Positions 8,119 through 16,620 of a stretch of DNA of 45,891 nucleotides are shown here, piece after piece (position 1 is the stretch's first letter; the number at the start of each line of letters is the position of its first letter). The notes under the pieces are model-generated. The model saw nothing but the letters and a program-made list of their open reading frames with translations, did not search any database and was not told where the DNA came from. A program made the position numbers and the translations under genes. The stretch is from Leptospirales bacterium (GTDB taxonomy: Bacteria; Spirochaetota; Leptospiria; Leptospirales; Leptonemataceae), in assembly GCA_016788865.1 (NCBI GenBank), contig JAEUSB010000018.1, forward strand, positions 1 to 45,891, in the 5' to 3' direction.

Positions 8119-8943
8119 TTGAGCTCAGACAACAAAGATCGACCGCTTGCGGGCTGGCGGCTGCGCCTGTATGAGACGGTTTATGAATCAGAAACTACGG
8201 CCGGTAAGCTTTTCGACATTTGCCTTCTCATTGCAATCGTTGCCAGTTTGATTGTTGTAGCCTGGGAGTCGGTCCCGGATCTCAGTGAGACTCAACTTAG
8301 AGTCCTGTCTACAATCGAATGGAGCCTGACAGTTCTCTTTACGTTTGAGTATATTCTCAGGCTAATCGTAGTTCGCCGGCCTTTGCGTTACGTTGCAAGT
8401 TTTTACGGCCTGGTGGATCTCGTGGCCATTGCCCCAATGTATCTGGCCATCTTCGTTCCGGGGATGCAATACATGATTGTCTGGCGCTCATTGCGATTGC
8501 TGCGCGTTTTTCGCATTCTAAAGCTGGGGCCTTTTGTCCAGGAAGCCTCCCAACTTACGGAGGCATTGGTGGCCTCGCGGCGCAAGATTATCGTCTTCTT
8601 TTCCTCACTTGCAATTCTCGCTTTCATCTTTGGAACGTTCATGTATGTGATTGAGGGCCCGGACAATGGATTCAAGAGCATCCCTATTGCCATTTACTGG
8701 GCAGTCGTCACCATGACCACAACAGGGTTCGGCGACATTGTTCCCAGGACGGGATTGGGACAGGCTATCGCAAGTTTCATAATGCTACTGGGCTATGCAA
8801 TCCTGGCTGTACCTACAGGAATCATCACAGCCGAGCTCGCCAGTCGCCATCACAAGATTACCACCCAGACATGCCCTTCTTGCCTGAAGCAAGGCCACGA
8901 GACGGATGCTAAACACTGCAAGTTCTGCGGGACTGCGCTATAG
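8119..8943 (+). CDS. Voltage-gated potassium channel with C-terminal zinc ribbon
   Basis: This is a six-transmembrane voltage-gated cation channel of 274 residues. The S4 voltage sensor is WRSLRLLRVFRILKL, with Arg at regular three-residue spacing. The pore loop reads TMTTTGFGDIVP, so the selectivity filter is TTGFGD rather than the common TVGYGD. S6 is FIMLLGYAILAVPTGIITAE, with a Pro-containing gate region. After S6 a short tail has two CxxC pairs (CPSC and CKFC, followed by G), a probable zinc ribbon at about residues 254-272. Start is TTG 8119, five bases after lpxD, with no ATG available before the first helix. Potassium selectivity is inferred from the filter, not proven. Confidence 0.88.
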   Translation: MSSDNKDRPLAGWRLRLYETVYESETTAGKLFDICLLIAIVASLIVVAWESVPDLSETQLRVLSTIEWSLTVLFTFEYILRLIVVRRPLRYVASFYGLVDLVAIAPMYLAIFVPGMQYMIVWRSLRLLRVFRILKLGPFVQEASQLTEALVASRRKIIVFFSSLAILAFIFGTFMYVIEGPDNGFKSIPIAIYWAVVTMTTTGFGDIVPRTGLGQAIASFIMLLGYAILAVPTGIITAELASRHHKITTQTCPSCLKQGHETDAKHCKFCGTAL

Positions 8944-8948
8944 GTTGA

Positions 8949-9497
8949 TTACAATCGTCTCAGGTCAGCCAGCAAGTCTGAAACGAGAAAACTCGCCGGT
9001 ATGTTCTTCACGTGCATTTCATTCTCGAACCATAGAATGGAAGTGGTGTGATCCACGAGGTACGGCCCTCTGGTTGCTCCCGGCACAACATCCAGTCGAT
9101 TGTAGCTCCTCAGCATGGATACTACGACTGCAGGCTCTGCGCTGAAGCCACGAAACGCTTTGTGAAACCTCTTCGCATAATCGTCGGCTAAGCGAGGTGT
9201 ATCGCGCGCAGGATCCACACTTATGAATAACACAGAAACCCGGCCGCGATCGGCTTCTGATAATTCATTAAACGTTTCACTCAGCCGATGAAGCGTCGAA
9301 GGACAAAAATCCGGGCAGTGCGTGTAGCCAAAAAACACAAGGGTAACCTTATGCTCCCTGACAAGCGATAGAAACGAGATGTTGCCTCCTGGTCCCTTCA
9401 ACGTTACATCGACAGCCGGAACAGGCGTGATCGACGGAAAATTGGGTCCGCAGGCAATGACCAGGACTACGACGAGGTATCCGAACCGACGAAGCAT
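8949..9497 (-). CDS. SCO1/SenC-family copper-binding lipoprotein
   Basis: This is a thioredoxin-fold protein of the SCO1/SenC/PrrC family, which delivers copper to the CuA site of cytochrome c oxidase or acts as a periplasmic thiol reductase. The CxxxC copper site is in GYTHCPDFCPST and the distal His ligand is in YLVDHTTS. ISVDPARDTP is also a family signature. The N-terminus MLRRFGYLVVVLVIAC is a signal peptide with a lipobox cysteine at residue 16, so it is probably a lipoprotein facing the periplasm. No oxidase genes lie in the window. It is convergent with the channel gene (5-base gap) and divergent from the next gene. Confidence 0.9.
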   Translation of the reverse strand: MLRRFGYLVVVLVIACGPNFPSITPVPAVDVTLKGPGGNISFLSLVREHKVTLVFFGYTHCPDFCPSTLHRLSETFNELSEADRGRVSVLFISVDPARDTPRLADDYAKRFHKAFRGFSAEPAVVVSMLRSYNRLDVVPGATRGPYLVDHTTSILWFENEMHVKNIPASFLVSDLLADLRRL

Positions 9498-9523
9498 TGT
9501 CAGGAGAAGAAAATAATTGGTCT

Positions 9524-10795
9524 ATGGCAGGAACAGCGGAAAATGGGTCCTGCGTGCTCCGCATTTGGCCAATTCTTTTCCTCTGCGTGGGATTCACCTG
9601 TGCCGCGCCCCCTCAAAGACAGGATGCTCTTTTTGATCAGGCCTTTGATGCGCTGTCGCAGGAAACATATTACTCCTTCATTCGCTACGATTTGAATCAA
9701 CTGGAATATTCCGGTCCCGGATTCCGGAAGATTTTTCCCGCGATTCGCGAGTCCGGGCATAGAAAAGTCCAGATTCTACATCTGGGTGATTCACATGTGC
9801 ACGCGGATAGTTTCACCGGAGTGGTTCGGGAAAAGTTTCAACGTCTATTCGGTCGCGCTGGCCATGGGCTGGTATTTCCATACGCCGCCGCCAAAACACA
9901 TTCAACTCGATTCTATGTTTCTCAGGCTTTTGGCTCCTGGCGATATAACCAGAGTGTATTTCCGCCTAACGGCCTTCCGATTGGCCTGTCCGGAGCAGTC
10001 ATCCAGACGAGCGTTCCGGGATCCTCGGTTTCCGTGGCCTTCTACGACAAGCCTCCCCTGGAATCGCCTGTCATAAAACTATTCTGTGCCGGAGATCCGG
10101 CAAGCTTTCGCGCCGCAATCAAGACAAACACCGGTGAAAGTATAACCCAGAGATGTGCAGAAATGGTGGGTGATTCAGCATCGTTCAACTTTACGCGAGA
10201 TTTCCAATCGTTTTCAATGCAGACAGTTCAAGACTCCCGGACGCAGAACTACTTCAGACTTTTTGGCTTTTCGCTGGAGCGCGCGTCTGCGGGGATCATT
10301 TACCATTCTGCGGGAATCAATGGTGCCCGCTTCAGCGATCTGGCACACCGGCAGGAAGTCGCCCCGCAAATGATACGCAGTATGCAACCAGACCTGGTTG
10401 TACTCGACATGGGAATCAATGAAGTCTATACATTCCGGGACGCACCGGAAACATTTGAGGCAGATGTGCGTACCTCAATTAGCCTACTTCGCCAGAACAG
10501 TCCTGCCCTCCCAATCCTGATCATGAACCTGCCTGAAATATATGTAAAGTCCATTAACCTGAACCTTTCGGATAGTTATACAAGTCTGCTTCGAAAGATT
10601 GCGCGCGAAACCAATTGCGCTTTCTATGATACCTACGCAATCTCCGGCGGACGAGGCTCAATGTACAGGTGGGCAATCAACGGATTGGCCGGAGAGGATT
10701 TCAATCACCTCACCTGGAAGGGCTACGAAGTCAAAGCGGATCTCTTCGTGCAGGCATTTCTGAAATCCTACCTGATTGAAACCAATTCCAATTAG
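9524..10795 (+). CDS. Exported SGNH/GDSL-like hydrolase
   Basis: This is a SGNH-family esterase or acyl-hydrolase of about 423 residues. The catalytic Ser lies in the block I motif HLGDSHVHADSF. Block III is LDMGINEVYTF, and block V supplies Asp and His in DFNHLTWKGYEV close to the C-terminus. The N-terminus contains a hydrophobic stretch, RIWPILFLCVGFTC, just before AAPPQ. It is either a cleavable signal peptide or a lipobox. I favour ATG 9524; an in-frame TTG at 9497 would overlap the divergent SCO start. Family members de-acylate or acylate cell-surface polysaccharides. The substrate here is unknown. The fold resembles the SGNH part of the fused protein encoded at 22207-25077. Confidence 0.85.
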   Translation: MAGTAENGSCVLRIWPILFLCVGFTCAAPPQRQDALFDQAFDALSQETYYSFIRYDLNQLEYSGPGFRKIFPAIRESGHRKVQILHLGDSHVHADSFTGVVREKFQRLFGRAGHGLVFPYAAAKTHSTRFYVSQAFGSWRYNQSVFPPNGLPIGLSGAVIQTSVPGSSVSVAFYDKPPLESPVIKLFCAGDPASFRAAIKTNTGESITQRCAEMVGDSASFNFTRDFQSFSMQTVQDSRTQNYFRLFGFSLERASAGIIYHSAGINGARFSDLAHRQEVAPQMIRSMQPDLVVLDMGINEVYTFRDAPETFEADVRTSISLLRQNSPALPILIMNLPEIYVKSINLNLSDSYTSLLRKIARETNCAFYDTYAISGGRGSMYRWAINGLAGEDFNHLTWKGYEVKADLFVQAFLKSYLIETNSN

Positions 10796-10804
10796 CCGCG
10801 ATTG

Positions 10805-12217
10805 CTATTTCTCTGGACTGTAAAGGCGATCCAGAAAGTCCAGGACAAGCTCATCAACTTCACCCTGTACAGGAAGACTTCCAATCATTCCATACATTGC
10901 CGCCTGACGTTTACCACCCGGACTTGCAAGCCTTGACAGAAAACGAATCGCAGAAATGGGCAATACCTTGCTGAGCGCTCGGGCCGCAGCCGTCTGGAAA
11001 GACGCCCAACGAGATGCTATGGATCCTCTGACCTTCTCCGTGCAGGCGCGCAGGTCTTTAATGAAAGCCTCTCTGGACATTTCATGCGCATAGCTAATCG
11101 TTAAGTGAAGGCTTGGCGGATCCTGTTGTTTGTCTAGATGCCAGCCCAGAACGGCAAGCTCATCCCCTATCTGGTAGATATCAAGTTCGTCCGAGGCAAG
11201 TGCAAGAACGGATGCATGCGGTTGGCCCAGGATTTTCAAACCAGGAATGGAACCTATGGCGTCGCGGATATAGTTCGTGGACTGAAGTACGCTTTTTGCC
11301 AACCCCATGAAACCGTCCTCGCCCAGATGTTTGATTACCGCCCAGGCGGCCGCAATGGCACCACCGGGACGAGTGCCCAGAATGCCGGGGGAGCCATAGA
11401 TACCGCCTGGCCAGGTTGTCTGAACAAAGAACTGGCCACGGCGCTGAGATCGGTTTCGGTAGAGAACTACCGAAGCGCCTTTCGCTGCATAACCGTACTT
11501 GTGCAGATCAATCGAGATCGAGGTTACTCCTGGCAACTCAAAGCTGAACTCCGGAATAGGTTGGCCCAGCCTACGAAAGAACGGAAGGATCATACCACCC
11601 ACACATGCATCCGTATGGAAGAGAATGCCATGCGATAGAGCGATGCTTGAGAGTTCGCGGATCGGGTCTACCACACCGTGAGGGTATTGCGGGGCGCTAC
11701 CAACGATCAGAATCGTCTGGTCTGTCACTGCTGCTGCGGTGGCAGCCACGTCTGCACGATAGTCAGGGCCAACGGGAATATGCTTGATCTTCAAGCCAAA
11801 ATAGTGCGCGGCCTTGTCAAACGCGGGATGGACGGTGGTGGGGACCAGAATTTCCGGCTGAGTCAAGTTGGGCTTGTGTTTCAACGCGTATTCGCGTGCC
11901 GAGTACACAGCGAGGAGAATACTTTCAGTGCCGCCTGACGTCAAATTGCCGCAGGCAGACGGGTCACACATCAGGTCCGCCATCATCGAAACGGTCTCCT
12001 GTTCAAATTTCCTGAGTGCAGGGAATGCCGAGGGATTCAGTCCATTCTCTGAGAAAAATAACCCGTAGGCCTCTTTAACGACTTCATAGATCTCATGACC
12101 CGGATAAAAAACCAGGCTAAATGCTCGACCGTCGCGCCAGCGAACGTCGTCTTTACGCGCGCTTTCGAGTTCTGCCATCACCATAGAACGGCCGGTGCCT
12201 TTTTGCGGAAATTTCAT
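10805..12217 (-). CDS. PLP-dependent lyase similar to sphingosine-1-phosphate lyase
   Basis: This is a pyridoxal-phosphate fold-type I enzyme of the group II decarboxylase / sphinganine-1-phosphate aldolase branch. The TSGGTESILLAV phosphate-binding segment, the VDPIRELSSIAL region and the PLP lysine motif SISIDLHKYGYAAKGAS are all typical. HTDACVGGMILPF carries the PLP-ring Asp. Sphingosine-1-phosphate lyase cleaves phosphorylated long-chain bases to a fatty aldehyde and phosphoethanolamine. Related bacterial enzymes also include amino-acid decarboxylases, so the substrate is uncertain. Unlike eukaryotic lyase there is no N-terminal membrane anchor. A GGGGAG six bases before ATG 12217 supports the start. 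It is divergent from the monooxygenase/TetR pair and may share their control region. Confidence 0.82.
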   Translation of the reverse strand: MKFPQKGTGRSMVMAELESARKDDVRWRDGRAFSLVFYPGHEIYEVVKEAYGLFFSENGLNPSAFPALRKFEQETVSMMADLMCDPSACGNLTSGGTESILLAVYSAREYALKHKPNLTQPEILVPTTVHPAFDKAAHYFGLKIKHIPVGPDYRADVAATAAAVTDQTILIVGSAPQYPHGVVDPIRELSSIALSHGILFHTDACVGGMILPFFRRLGQPIPEFSFELPGVTSISIDLHKYGYAAKGASVVLYRNRSQRRGQFFVQTTWPGGIYGSPGILGTRPGGAIAAAWAVIKHLGEDGFMGLAKSVLQSTNYIRDAIGSIPGLKILGQPHASVLALASDELDIYQIGDELAVLGWHLDKQQDPPSLHLTISYAHEMSREAFIKDLRACTEKVRGSIASRWASFQTAAARALSKVLPISAIRFLSRLASPGGKRQAAMYGMIGSLPVQGEVDELVLDFLDRLYSPEK

Positions 12218-12330
12218 AGTATACTCCCCGTGGCCCCCTTGCCGCGATCAAGAGCGTTTTCCGTTCCGCGGAATGCAAAGAACCCGTATGTCCGATGCGA
12301 GAAGCGGGAAGCCCCAAAGCCAAAAACCAT

Positions 12331-12361
12331 GGTAAACTACTTGACACGTTTTTAGTTTACC
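12331..12361. promoter_or_regulatory. Candidate TetR operator overlapping a promoter
   Basis: A perfect 9-bp inverted repeat pairs GGTAAACTA (12331-12339) with TAGTTTACC (12353-12361) across a 13-base spacer. The spacer contains TTGACA (12341-12346), a consensus -35 hexamer on the plus strand. A second overlapping dyad, GTTTA-CCT-TAAAC, spans 12355-12367. The repeat ends 14 bases before the monooxygenase ATG at 12376, and that gene overlaps a tetR gene. A repressor bound here would block RNA polymerase. The site could also affect the divergent PLP lyase gene, which starts at 12217. No other copy with this spacing was noticed. Confidence 0.65.
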
Positions 12362-12375
12362 TTAAACCGCCCCTC

Positions 12376-13899
12376 ATGGGTCAAAAAATTGAAGTTCTAA
12401 TCAGCGGAGCCGGGCCTACCGGCCTCCTGGCAGCCTGTGAACTGGCCAGGGCAGGCGTGTCGTTTCGCGTGGTCGATAAGCAGGCGGCATTCTCCAACCT
12501 CTCGAGGGCCCTTGCAGTTCAAGCGCGCACTCTTGAGATCTTTCAACAAATGGGGATTGTGGAAAAGGCGCTTGAAAATGGCCAAACAATGCGCGGCATC
12601 ATCCTACTTACAGACCGCGTTCGAGCGACAATCGAGCTGAAGACGAGCATTTCGTCCATTTCCTCGTACCCGTTTGTACTCATTCTCCCTCAGGATAAAA
12701 CGGAACGACTGCTGGCCGATGAATTGAATCGTCTGGGTGGCGCCGTTGAGTGGAACACGGAGGTTCTGTCCGTTACACAGGACCAGGATTCCGTGCGCGC
12801 AACCGTGCGCGGGCCAAACGGGGAAGAAACCATCGAGGCCAGCTACATCATTGGCGCCGATGGGGCGCATAGTGTGGTTCGCCACCAGATGCAGATTGAA
12901 TTTCGGGGCGCACCGTATGGTCAGACCTTTTACCTGACCGATGTTGCAATCGACTGGAAGATCCCCACGGGCTACGCTGTTGCATGTCCGGCCACGGGAG
13001 ATTTTAACGCATTCTTTCCAATGCCGGGCAACGGCAGGTATCGCGTTCTAGGTATTCTCCCGGAGAAGGTTCACGGGCAAAAGTTAGATCTGAATCTCAT
13101 TCAAAGCATTCTCAATGAAAAGATTCCGGAACCGTTACGAATTTCTGACCCTCGTTGGATGTCGGAGTATCATTTGCATCACAGATTCGCGACCTCCTTT
13201 CGCAAGGGGCGCGCTTTCCTTTGCGGCGATGCTGGACATATTCACAGCCCTGCCGGCGGCCAGGGTATGAACACGGGACTCCAGGATGCGCACAATCTGG
13301 CCTGGAAATTGGCTGCGGTGCTCAAGAATAAGGCATCCGAAAAGCTTTTGGATTCCTACGAGCAAGAACGATTGCCCGTTGCGAAAAACCTGGTTGAAGG
13401 AACGGATAAAGCATTTACAGCCATGACTGGGGACGGCCCTTTGTCGATCTTCTTACGCACCCGGGTTCTACCTCGCATAGCCCCACTTATCCTTTCAATG
13501 AAAGCGGTACAAAACAGGGTATTTGGACGATTGTCACAGACGCGAATTCAATACGACAGTATTTTGACATCCACTCCATCTCCCCTGACGGGAAAACGCT
13601 TTCCGCACGCGTTGCTTTCCTCGGGAGTATCTATCTTGTCAACGTTATGCGGCACTTCCTTTCATCTGGTTGTTATCAAATCAGGCTCTCAAGTGGCCAT
13701 CTCTCCGGAAGCTCTCCAAAAGGTCTGGCCAGACATTCAGCTGCATGCCTACGAACCGGATATAGAGAAGGAGGTCTGCAAAGCTCTTGGAATGCGTAGC
13801 GGTATGGTACTGGTCCGTCCCGACCAGTACGTTGCTTTTTCAAGTAGCCAATTCTCCCTGGAGTTACTGACTCGATATTTCTCGGTCTTCCATGCTTAG
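12376..13899 (+). CDS. FAD-dependent aromatic-ring-type monooxygenase
   Basis: This is a flavoprotein monooxygenase of the PheA/TfdB FAD-binding family (about 507 residues) that hydroxylates aromatic or polyketide-like substrates using NAD(P)H and O2. The dinucleotide-binding GxGxxG is in ISGAGPTGLLAACELARAG at the N-terminus. The DG motif is IIGADGAHSVVR, and the GD motif is FLCGDAGHIHSPAGGQGMN. The last 100 residues resemble the degenerate thioredoxin-like C-terminal domain of this family. ATG 12376 gives the correct N-terminus directly before the FAD motif. There is no Shine-Dalgarno sequence, and the promoter elements lie close enough for a leaderless message. It overlaps the next gene by 8 bases. 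Confidence 0.9.
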   Translation: MGQKIEVLISGAGPTGLLAACELARAGVSFRVVDKQAAFSNLSRALAVQARTLEIFQQMGIVEKALENGQTMRGIILLTDRVRATIELKTSISSISSYPFVLILPQDKTERLLADELNRLGGAVEWNTEVLSVTQDQDSVRATVRGPNGEETIEASYIIGADGAHSVVRHQMQIEFRGAPYGQTFYLTDVAIDWKIPTGYAVACPATGDFNAFFPMPGNGRYRVLGILPEKVHGQKLDLNLIQSILNEKIPEPLRISDPRWMSEYHLHHRFATSFRKGRAFLCGDAGHIHSPAGGQGMNTGLQDAHNLAWKLAAVLKNKASEKLLDSYEQERLPVAKNLVEGTDKAFTAMTGDGPLSIFLRTRVLPRIAPLILSMKAVQNRVFGRLSQTRIQYDSILTSTPSPLTGKRFPHALLSSGVSILSTLCGTSFHLVVIKSGSQVAISPEALQKVWPDIQLHAYEPDIEKEVCKALGMRSGMVLVRPDQYVAFSSSQFSLELLTRYFSVFHA

Positions 13900-14476
13900 A
13901 CGAATTCTCGATCGAACTCTGATCCTTTTTCTGTCGCGAGGATTTCATCGCGTCAACACCGATGAAATTGCGCAATCGGTTGGGATTAGCAAGCGCACGC
14001 TCTATCGCTACTATTCCTCAAAGGAAAAACTGATTTCCGCGGTCATTGATCATTTTAAGGCAAAGATGCGCGGACGGATTGATGAAGTGCTGGCCAGAAC
14101 AGATCTAGTGGCAATGGAACGATTTCAAATGGTCATTACGCACGTAGCGGAGATGATTTCCAGGATATCGCCCGATCTGATGCTTGACCTCGAACGCGAA
14201 CGACCGGACATTTTCCAGGATATGATGACCTTTCGAGCTTCCAATATCAGGAGTCTCGCAGGGGTCTTGCGTGAAGCACAAAAACAGGGAGCCATCGATC
14301 CCAGGGTTGACGTTGATTTTGCGATCGATATGCTACTGGCCTCGATAAATGGCCTGCTGAATCCCAAATACTTAATGGCGCATAGCATTTCGTTTGATCA
14401 AGGCCTCGCAAAAATTCACGCAATCTTCCTCCAGGGAATCGAAACGCGCGCAAAGACCGGCCGCACCTCAAAATAA
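13892..14476 (+). CDS. TetR/AcrR-family transcriptional regulator
   Basis: This is a 194-residue TetR-family regulator. The N-terminal helix-turn-helix is clear: HRVNTDEIAQSVGISKRTLY followed by RYYSSKEKL, with the recognition helix at about residues 35-45. The C-terminal ligand-binding domain is all-helical and does not reveal its ligand. The ATG lies inside the last codons of the monooxygenase gene, so the two are translated together. This suggests the regulator senses the substrate or product of that enzyme and represses the shared promoter at 12331-12361. Repression rather than activation is inferred from family behaviour. Confidence 0.93.
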   Translation: MLRRILDRTLILFLSRGFHRVNTDEIAQSVGISKRTLYRYYSSKEKLISAVIDHFKAKMRGRIDEVLARTDLVAMERFQMVITHVAEMISRISPDLMLDLERERPDIFQDMMTFRASNIRSLAGVLREAQKQGAIDPRVDVDFAIDMLLASINGLLNPKYLMAHSISFDQGLAKIHAIFLQGIETRAKTGRTSK

Positions 14477-14566
14477 CACCCAGAGACTTCCCACCGAAGA
14501 ACCCTCCGCAAAAGCGACATGGGTTTCGCGATTGACCAACATAAATGAACGTGGCAGACTCGCCTG

Positions 14567-16345
14567 GTGAAGTACTCAATTTGCCTTGTTCTCACTTTGC
14601 TCCTAACTTTTGATTTGGCGGGCGACCCGGGACTCGTAACCGATGCCCCCGTCGTCGAATGGCAGGCTGTCCCGAGGACGCGTGACTTTAGTTCCGGCCC
14701 TCGCCTTCAATTACGAATTCCAGGAGCGGACGCAGCATTCAGACAGAATTTTCCCACCACGGCTCCAACAGACTTTCAGAAGGCCAGGGAGCTATCATTC
14801 CCGGATGCAAACACGATCTTTGGACTTGCCTTTGGTCCATACGAAGGGAAGCCGGGATGGTATACGGGGCCGGATGGGGGCCGCATCTATCAGTGGAAGA
14901 AAGACAACTGGGTATGGGAAAGAGTCGATGGAGCAAAGATCACACGATGGGAAAACGGAACATCGGCCATTGAAGCCAATGGACATCGATTTCTGCAGTA
15001 TCCAAATCAAAGGTGGCCGGGTACAATCGAATGGACATTCCCTGACAAAACCCGGCTCACCCGTCACCCATGGCCTTCAGAAAACACTGTGTGGTTCGTG
15101 TATGATCGTCCTGATCCTTCTGGCCGCATAACGTTCCACATTTACCAGAAGGGAAAATGGGCACCCAATGAAACACTCTACGACAATTACAAGTTCAATT
15201 ACACAAACTCCTGGGCTGACCATATTCAGGCATTCCGCGAATGGAATAAAAAGGATGAGTTCTTTGCTACGGCAGAAAGGCTACTTGGTTTCAAGAATCC
15301 GGGCCAGATTCCCGTGATTATGTTTGATCAGCTTGCGGATATGAGAAAGCAATTATCCAATCCTTCACAGGGTGAAGGTGGAGCCGGCGGCCTGTTGGGA
15401 ATCTCCATGTGTTGTGGTTCCAAACGACAACCTCCGTCGGGCAATCCCGTAATCGCTAAACTTCAACGCCAGCTGGATTCATTTTCTCTTATCCTGCATG
15501 AGACGGCACACAATCTACAGCAGCATCGATGCTTTTACGTGCGCGCAGGCCAGAGTGACCTTCCACCGGAACAGTATCCAACCCCCTGGTTTGTGGAGGG
15601 AATAGCAGAGTTTGCAATGATGCGAGCCCTTCCCCGAGATCGCGCGAGAAAGTACAAAGAACTGTACGCAGCCCTTGACAGCGGGAAAATTCCCGCAGCC
15701 AACCAGATTGGTTATGCAGATGGAAGCGTTTACATGTTTGGAACAGCCATGGTGGAAGCCACATACTTACAAAAGGGCGCAGAACCGATTCGTAAATTTT
15801 ACGATGATATGTGCCTCGGCACAACCGAAGACGCATCGCTGCGAAAGAATCTCGGCATGGATTTGCCTGGGCTATTAGATTCATCGCTGACTTATTTTCG
15901 CACCAATCGCAACCGTATTGAAGAGGAGATAAAGACTCTAGAAATGGAGGGATTGCCGCAAATCAAACTGGCTGCGAGTAAAAGTTGCTCGTTTGAGCCG
16001 GGGCCGTTGCCGGGAACCGTCAAAGACATCCGGGACATTCCGGACATATGGAACACATGTCGAATGGATACAGCCAAGCTGACAGGATTTACCGGATCCC
16101 TCCGCGGGCCTGGAGGCGAACGGGTTATGGTCTGGAGCGTTGGCGATCAAACTGTCGAGACAGGCCGAATCAAATTCACTTACTGGAAATCGGACGCAGC
16201 AGAAGCATCATTCGACGGACACAAGATCATGCAGTGGAAGAATGGGGAAAGACGTTGGACCCTGCCCAATAACAGTTTAGCCGTTATACGATCAAATGGA
16301 AAGATTGAATACTTTGACACTGAAGGCAAGTCTATCCAACCATGA
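14567..16345 (+). CDS. Secreted HExxH metallopeptidase-like protein flanked by W/G repeats
   Basis: This is a 592-residue exported protein with signal peptide MKYSICLVLTLLLTFDLAG. The central domain (about residues 210-440) contains HETAH (His311, Glu312, His315) and a downstream WFVEGIAEF with Glu344 or Glu348 as likely third ligand. This is the pattern of gluzincin-type peptidases of the MA clan. On both sides lie short repeats rich in Trp and Gly, such as RIYQWKKDNWVWERVDGAKI near the N-terminus and HKIMQWKNGERRWTLPNNSL at the C-terminus, which look like beta-hairpin modules resembling MORN repeats. GTG 14567 is the only start before the signal peptide. Its stop overlaps the next start as ATGA. 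The substrate is unknown. Confidence 0.8.
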   Translation: MKYSICLVLTLLLTFDLAGDPGLVTDAPVVEWQAVPRTRDFSSGPRLQLRIPGADAAFRQNFPTTAPTDFQKARELSFPDANTIFGLAFGPYEGKPGWYTGPDGGRIYQWKKDNWVWERVDGAKITRWENGTSAIEANGHRFLQYPNQRWPGTIEWTFPDKTRLTRHPWPSENTVWFVYDRPDPSGRITFHIYQKGKWAPNETLYDNYKFNYTNSWADHIQAFREWNKKDEFFATAERLLGFKNPGQIPVIMFDQLADMRKQLSNPSQGEGGAGGLLGISMCCGSKRQPPSGNPVIAKLQRQLDSFSLILHETAHNLQQHRCFYVRAGQSDLPPEQYPTPWFVEGIAEFAMMRALPRDRARKYKELYAALDSGKIPAANQIGYADGSVYMFGTAMVEATYLQKGAEPIRKFYDDMCLGTTEDASLRKNLGMDLPGLLDSSLTYFRTNRNRIEEEIKTLEMEGLPQIKLAASKSCSFEPGPLPGTVKDIRDIPDIWNTCRMDTAKLTGFTGSLRGPGGERVMVWSVGDQTVETGRIKFTYWKSDAAEASFDGHKIMQWKNGERRWTLPNNSLAVIRSNGKIEYFDTEGKSIQP

Positions 16346-16620
16346 ATATCCCAACGACCAATGACTTGAAAGAGAGCCTTCGGAGATTCCTGGAGGTCCA
16401 TACCAGAGGGAAGATACTCAGCGCAGAAAACGGACAACTGGAGATGTATGTCAAATTGGCCCAGAGCCAGGCAAGCAAACCTCGAGACAAAATGATTGTG
16501 TACTTCCTCCTCCGAATCAAAGAGCGGCTGTTGGAGCAAACACCGGATGACAAGACCCGTGTTGTATGCGAATTTCTGATCTCGGAATTGAACGGTTACT
16601 ACAAGGAGCTCAAGCAATGA
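16342..16620 (+). CDS. Small hypothetical helical protein, translationally coupled
   Basis: I do not recognise this 92-residue protein. It has no signal peptide or membrane segment and reads as three or four amphipathic helices, for example LKESLRRFLEVHTRGKIL, KMIVYFLLRIKERLLEQT and VCEFLISELNGYYKELKQ. It is probably cytoplasmic. Its start overlaps the metallopeptidase stop (ATGA at 16342-16345), and its stop overlaps the amidohydrolase start (ATGA at 16617-16620). This coupling argues that it is a genuine gene working with its neighbours. Confidence 0.8.
   Translation: MNIPTTNDLKESLRRFLEVHTRGKILSAENGQLEMYVKLAQSQASKPRDKMIVYFLLRIKERLLEQTPDDKTRVVCEFLISELNGYYKELKQ

Noticed and set aside
16023..16047. 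Short repeated GACAT unit in the metallopeptidase gene.
   Set aside because: Only three imperfect copies encoding a DI-R/P-DI-P pattern. No evidence of a functional repeat.
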